DNA of 56,757 nt from Saprospiraceae bacterium (GTDB lineage Bacteria; Bacteroidota; Bacteroidia; Chitinophagales; Saprospiraceae). Made by a program: the position numbers and the translations under genes. The stretch is from the NCBI GenBank assembly GCA_020631235.1, contig JAHDHQ010000024.1, positions 1 through 56,757 on the forward strand, written 5' to 3'. Under the pieces are notes generated by a model that had not been told where the DNA came from, made no database searches, and saw only the letters and a list, made by a program, of their open reading frames with translations. Below, one piece after another: positions 53,613-56,757 of this stretch (positions are counted from its first letter, which is position 1; every line of letters begins with the position of its first letter).

Positions 53613-56600
53613 ATGATAAAACTTAGCTTATCAAATACTCAAATTTGTAAAGAAGCAAATATATTTTCTCTCAATAGGGCATTCAATTCTCTTTGTTTAA
53701 GATATACTTTACTTCTGCTATTAACTTTCTTTACGAAGTTAAATTTGTCTATTGCTTGCGATGAAGCTTCAGCAACTTTAATATCGACAGTTGATCTAGG
53801 TGGAGGTGAAACGGAATACACTTTTGATATTTGTATTGAATTTCTTGGTATGGAGGGATCTCCAGAATGGTTTGGGGTTGATTTTGATGGTTCTGACGTT
53901 GATATTGTTTCATTTTCTCCTCCAGACTTGACAACAGGTACTTCAGATTTATATACAGGATCAATTGAAGCTGGAACGGATGAAGTACGTTGGACAACAT
54001 TGGAAGCTTTTCCATCGCATGATGATGAACTTTTGTGTTTTACAGCAGTAATAGTTATAACAGGCAGTCCAAGTTCAATTGTTGTAGATGTTCATGATGA
54101 TCATCCAGCTGATGATTGTCATATTGCAATTCCTCTTGCCTGTGATGATACCTTCGCAGGTGGGTTAAATATAGATTTTGATGGTTCTGCGCAAAGTATC
54201 GCAACTAGCTATGATATTCCAGATGGTACTACTATTGGTTTTGAAGAAGATGGAACAGCTATTTTACCTACACCAGGCGATGGAAGTTATCCAGCGGGAG
54301 TTGCATTAGCTATTTTTGATTGTGACCCTATTGCAAATGGATGTGACCTGGATGACCCGGCAACATTTGGTGCTTCATCTACTTGTCCTTGTTTTTTAGG
54401 TTTAGATGTGATGCCTACCAGTGATACAAATAATGGAGGTTATTCTAGTAGTTTTCCTACTGAGTCAACCTTATGGGTTATCGTGATTACACTAGATTAT
54501 GTCAACTGTGATGTAAATCCAAAAGAACTGGACCCGGACTTTAATGATGATGGGTGTTTTGATTCTGGAGATTTAATTGTACTTAATTATCTTGTAGACT
54601 CTCCTTGTGAGTGTGATAACCCGGTTTGTGGTGGGATGCATTATTGCTCGGCGGCTGAAGCGCAATCAAGCTATGATGGGGCAGGATTAGATGCTATATA
54701 TGTAATATCGCCACCTTTACCATTTTCCTCAGGAACTTCATATACTCTTTGCTGGGAATACACAACTGGTGCTTCCGAAACTACTGTAGGTTTTGTTAAT
54801 GCAATTGAATATTTAGATTTTGATTGCGATTTTGATAGAGTCTATAACGTTTATGAATCAACATGTGGAGCTGAAGTATCAAGTTCTGGACCAGCTAGCG
54901 TTGGGTTTGATGGATTAGAATATGATGTGTCTTCAAACACAGATTACACTTTTTGTGTTACTGTTACGGCAACAAATAATAATTGTGTTGAATTAGCAAA
55001 TACCTATGTTTGGTTATATGATGCTGATGGAGGAGAAACTGGATGTGGAACATGTTCTGATCCTTGCACTGAGGATGGAATGGCTAGTGTAGCTACTTAT
55101 GATGATAGAACATATTCTTCATGCTGGACACCTGATTGTGCCATTAATGGGGCCGCTGAAATCACAAATTGTTTTGAGGTGGTTTCAGATGCTACAGGTT
55201 TTGTAGGAATGGTGTTAGGAGGAACGATTTCTGGGTTTTTATGTTTTCCAGAAGATTATGATCCTACATGGACATTAAGCGAAGGTTGTGGAGCAACCAT
55301 CGCTAATCCCAACCCAAATGTAAATGGTCACTTGATTGGATTTAATCCTGAATACACTGGACTCGATCCTAATACCACTTATATTTTATGTCTAACTGTA
55401 CAAATCCCAGCGGGGTGTAGCATGAATGCTGATTTAGGCGATGAGTTATGCATGGATTATTATGGTTCTGGGTGTGTGGTGACACTTAATTCTGACGGTA
55501 TGGATGGCCAAGTTTGTAAAGATGATACGACACCACTATCAGAAACAACCAATTGGACCGGGGATACCAATCAGGAAACCATTGGGTTCTTGGTATTTTG
55601 TGATCCACCAGTATTGCCTCTTACACAAGCATATTCAGATGCAAATGCACTTGATGCAATTCTAGAAGACTTTGACGCCATAGGTTTGGAAATAGACATG
55701 AATGGTAATTATGTCGATCCATTTGATGATACACAAATTTGTAGTGGCGGTTCTATTTATCTGGTCCCAATAACAATATTTGAAGTTTCTGGTGGATCAT
55801 TTGTTATTGATTGGGGATGCTTTCTTACAGGAGATGTTTTAGAGGTTGAATTAGGAGTTGCTCCAATGGTTATGGTAACCGCTGATCCTGCCGCAATTTG
55901 TGAAGGGGAATCTTCTGATTTAACGGCAACTGGTGGAGGTACTTATGAGTGGGAGACAACAGAAACTACTCCTACTATAACAGTTACACCTACAACTACA
56001 ACAACCTATTTTGTTACAGTAACAGACGATGCAGGATTTTGCGAAACAATTGAGAGTGTAACTGTAACTGTTGACCCTGCAGATACACCGACCTTTGATC
56101 CAGTAGGGCCATATTGTGAAGGTTCAACGATTCCAGAATTACCGACAACGAGTACCAATGGATACGATGGGACATGGTCACCAGCGATAGATAATACAAT
56201 GACAACGACCTATACATTTACTCCAGCAATGGATGAGTGTGCAGAAGAAGTTACGTTAACCATAACAATAGACCCTGCAGATACACCGACCTTTGATCCA
56301 GTAGGGCCATATTGTGAAGGTTCAACGATTCCAGAATTACCGACAACGAGTACCAATGGATACGATGGGACATGGTCACCAGCGATAGATAATACAATGA
56401 CAACGACCTATACATTTACTCCAGCAATGGATGAATGTGCAGAAGAAGTTACGTTAACCATTACAATAGACGCTGTAGATACACCGATCTTTGATCCAGT
56501 AGGGCCATATTGTGAAGGAGAGTCGATTCCAGATTTACCGACAACCAGTACAAATGGATATGATGGCACCTGGTCACCCGCTATTGATAATACAATGACC

Positions 56601-56757
56601 ACTACTTATACATTCACACCAGCTATGGATGAATGTGCAGAAGAGACTACTTTGACCATTACGATAGATGCTCCAGAAATACCGACTTTTGATCCAGTGG
56701 GACCATATTGTGAAGGAGAGTCGATTCCAGATTTACCGACAACCAGTACAAATGGAT
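53613..56757 (+). CDS. Giant secreted repeat protein, 5' part (continues past the window)
   Basis: A reading frame open from ATG 53613 (immediately after an in-frame TAG) to the last base, at least 1,048 codons. The N-terminus is unusually long before its hydrophobic core ('YTLLLLLTFFTKLNLSIACDE', residues ~31-51), which I take as the signal peptide. Then come several Asp/Cys-rich beta domains, a dockerin-like calcium loop ('DFNDDGCFDSGDL', residues ~309-321), an Ig-like module ('ADPAAICEGESSDLTATGGGTYEW') and tandem 66-residue repeats from 56073. Typical of Saprospiria cell-surface or T9SS-exported adhesins; the sorting domain, if any, lies beyond the window. Confidence 0.85.
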   Translation, partial: MIKLSLSNTQICKEANIFSLNRAFNSLCLRYTLLLLLTFFTKLNLSIACDEASATLISTVDLGGGETEYTFDICIEFLGMEGSPEWFGVDFDGSDVDIVSFSPPDLTTGTSDLYTGSIEAGTDEVRWTTLEAFPSHDDELLCFTAVIVITGSPSSIVVDVHDDHPADDCHIAIPLACDDTFAGGLNIDFDGSAQSIATSYDIPDGTTIGFEEDGTAILPTPGDGSYPAGVALAIFDCDPIANGCDLDDPATFGASSTCPCFLGLDVMPTSDTNNGGYSSSFPTESTLWVIVITLDYVNCDVNPKELDPDFNDDGCFDSGDLIVLNYLVDSPCECDNPVCGGMHYCSAAEAQSSYDGAGLDAIYVISPPLPFSSGTSYTLCWEYTTGASETTVGFVNAIEYLDFDCDFDRVYNVYESTCGAEVSSSGPASVGFDGLEYDVSSNTDYTFCVTVTATNNNCVELANTYVWLYDADGGETGCGTCSDPCTEDGMASVATYDDRTYSSCWTPDCAINGAAEITNCFEVVSDATGFVGMVLGGTISGFLCFPEDYDPTWTLSEGCGATIANPNPNVNGHLIGFNPEYTGLDPNTTYILCLTVQIPAGCSMNADLGDELCMDYYGSGCVVTLNSDGMDGQVCKDDTTPLSETTNWTGDTNQETIGFLVFCDPPVLPLTQAYSDANALDAILEDFDAIGLEIDMNGNYVDPFDDTQICSGGSIYLVPITIFEVSGGSFVIDWGCFLTGDVLEVELGVAPMVMVTADPAAICEGESSDLTATGGGTYEWETTETTPTITVTPTTTTTYFVTVTDDAGFCETIESVTVTVDPADTPTFDPVGPYCEGSTIPELPTTSTNGYDGTWSPAIDNTMTTTYTFTPAMDECAEEVTLTITIDPADTPTFDPVGPYCEGSTIPELPTTSTNGYDGTWSPAIDNTMTTTYTFTPAMDECAEEVTLTITIDAVDTPIFDPVGPYCEGESIPDLPTTSTNGYDGTWSPAIDNTMTTTYTFTPAMDECAEETTLTITIDAPEIPTFDPVGPYCEGESIPDLPTTSTNG
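56073..56757 (+). repeat. Tandem 198-bp coding repeats, continuing past the window
   Basis: Units start at 56073, 56271, 56469 and 56667, exactly 198 bp (66 codons) apart. Each reads 'D-x-ADTPTFDPVGPYCEG' ... 'TTSTNGYDGTWSPAIDN' ... 'YTFTPAMDECAEE' ... 'LTITID'. Units 1 and 2 differ at only two of 198 bases (GAG/GAA and ATA/ATT), so that duplication or gene conversion is very recent; unit 3 is visibly more diverged. The fourth is cut by the window end. Confidence 0.95.

Noticed and set aside
53639-54015. Minus-strand frames opposite the start of the giant secreted protein.
   Set aside because: They are shadows of a strong 1,048-codon plus-strand frame with signal peptide and domains.

Overview
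This 56.8-kb window is an AT-rich chromosomal segment of a Bacteroidota bacterium, most likely a member of the Saprospiria or a close relative. The evidence is several secreted proteins with type IX secretion system (T9SS) C-terminal sorting domains, a gliding-motility-type C-terminal domain, a TonB-dependent receptor, sortilin/VPS10-type propellers, tandem 'GCDS' repeats, and promoters of the Bacteroidota form (TTG, about 19 nt, TAnnTTTG). I see no rRNA, tRNA, CRISPR array, insertion sequence or prophage. The layout is housekeeping operons separated by large surface or secreted protein genes.

Region by region. 0.2-7.2 kb: two T9SS cargo genes (one with a stop codon in its signal peptide), a HTH regulator, msrB, two envelope proteins and a DUF6155-like gene. 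7.2-15.1 kb: tyrS with a small downstream gene, a LolC/E-type permease, a CorA transporter, and the class I ribonucleotide reductase pair nrdB-nrdA, preceded by a perfect palindrome of two DnaA boxes and closed by a strong terminator. 15.1-18.3 kb: a four-gene minus-strand operon (DUF2007, EamA transporter, YigZ/IMPACT, GNAT) and a lipoprotein-type superoxide dismutase. 18.3-23 kb: a CotH/lamin-tail secreted protein whose sorting domain is cut by a stop codon, then an AAA-type ATPase with a PD-(D/E)XK-like C-terminus behind two copies of a palindromic promoter/operator. 23-34 kb: two sortilin-like propeller proteins, one with eight exact-length 53-residue repeats, and a parallel beta-helix T9SS protein. 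34-39 kb: an RluF-like pseudouridine synthase, a tiny secreted beta-sandwich protein, and a TonB receptor under a clear TPP riboswitch, next to a NadR-like kinase. 39-43.3 kb: an operon of an unknown gene, era, der, rfbC and rfbD. 43.4-46.1 kb: a frameshifted gliding-motility C-terminal-domain protein. 46.1-53.4 kb: a branched-chain amino acid operon ilvD-ilvB-ilvN-ilvC-ilvA behind a previously unmarked attenuator, made of a 10-residue leader peptide (MAVNVDALVV) and an overlapping terminator. 53.6 kb to the end: the 5' 1,048 codons of a giant secreted repeat protein that runs out of the window.

The observations most worth following are: (1) the ilv leader-peptide attenuator; (2) the ATPase-nuclease gene with duplicated palindromic promoters; (3) three of six recognisable T9SS cargo genes each broken by one small lesion, two of them in export signals; (4) the thiamine riboswitch whose predicted transcription start coincides with the first base of the aptamer; (5) a divergent gene pair whose start codons abut as ATG|CAT. 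All calls are from reading the sequence; no database search was run.
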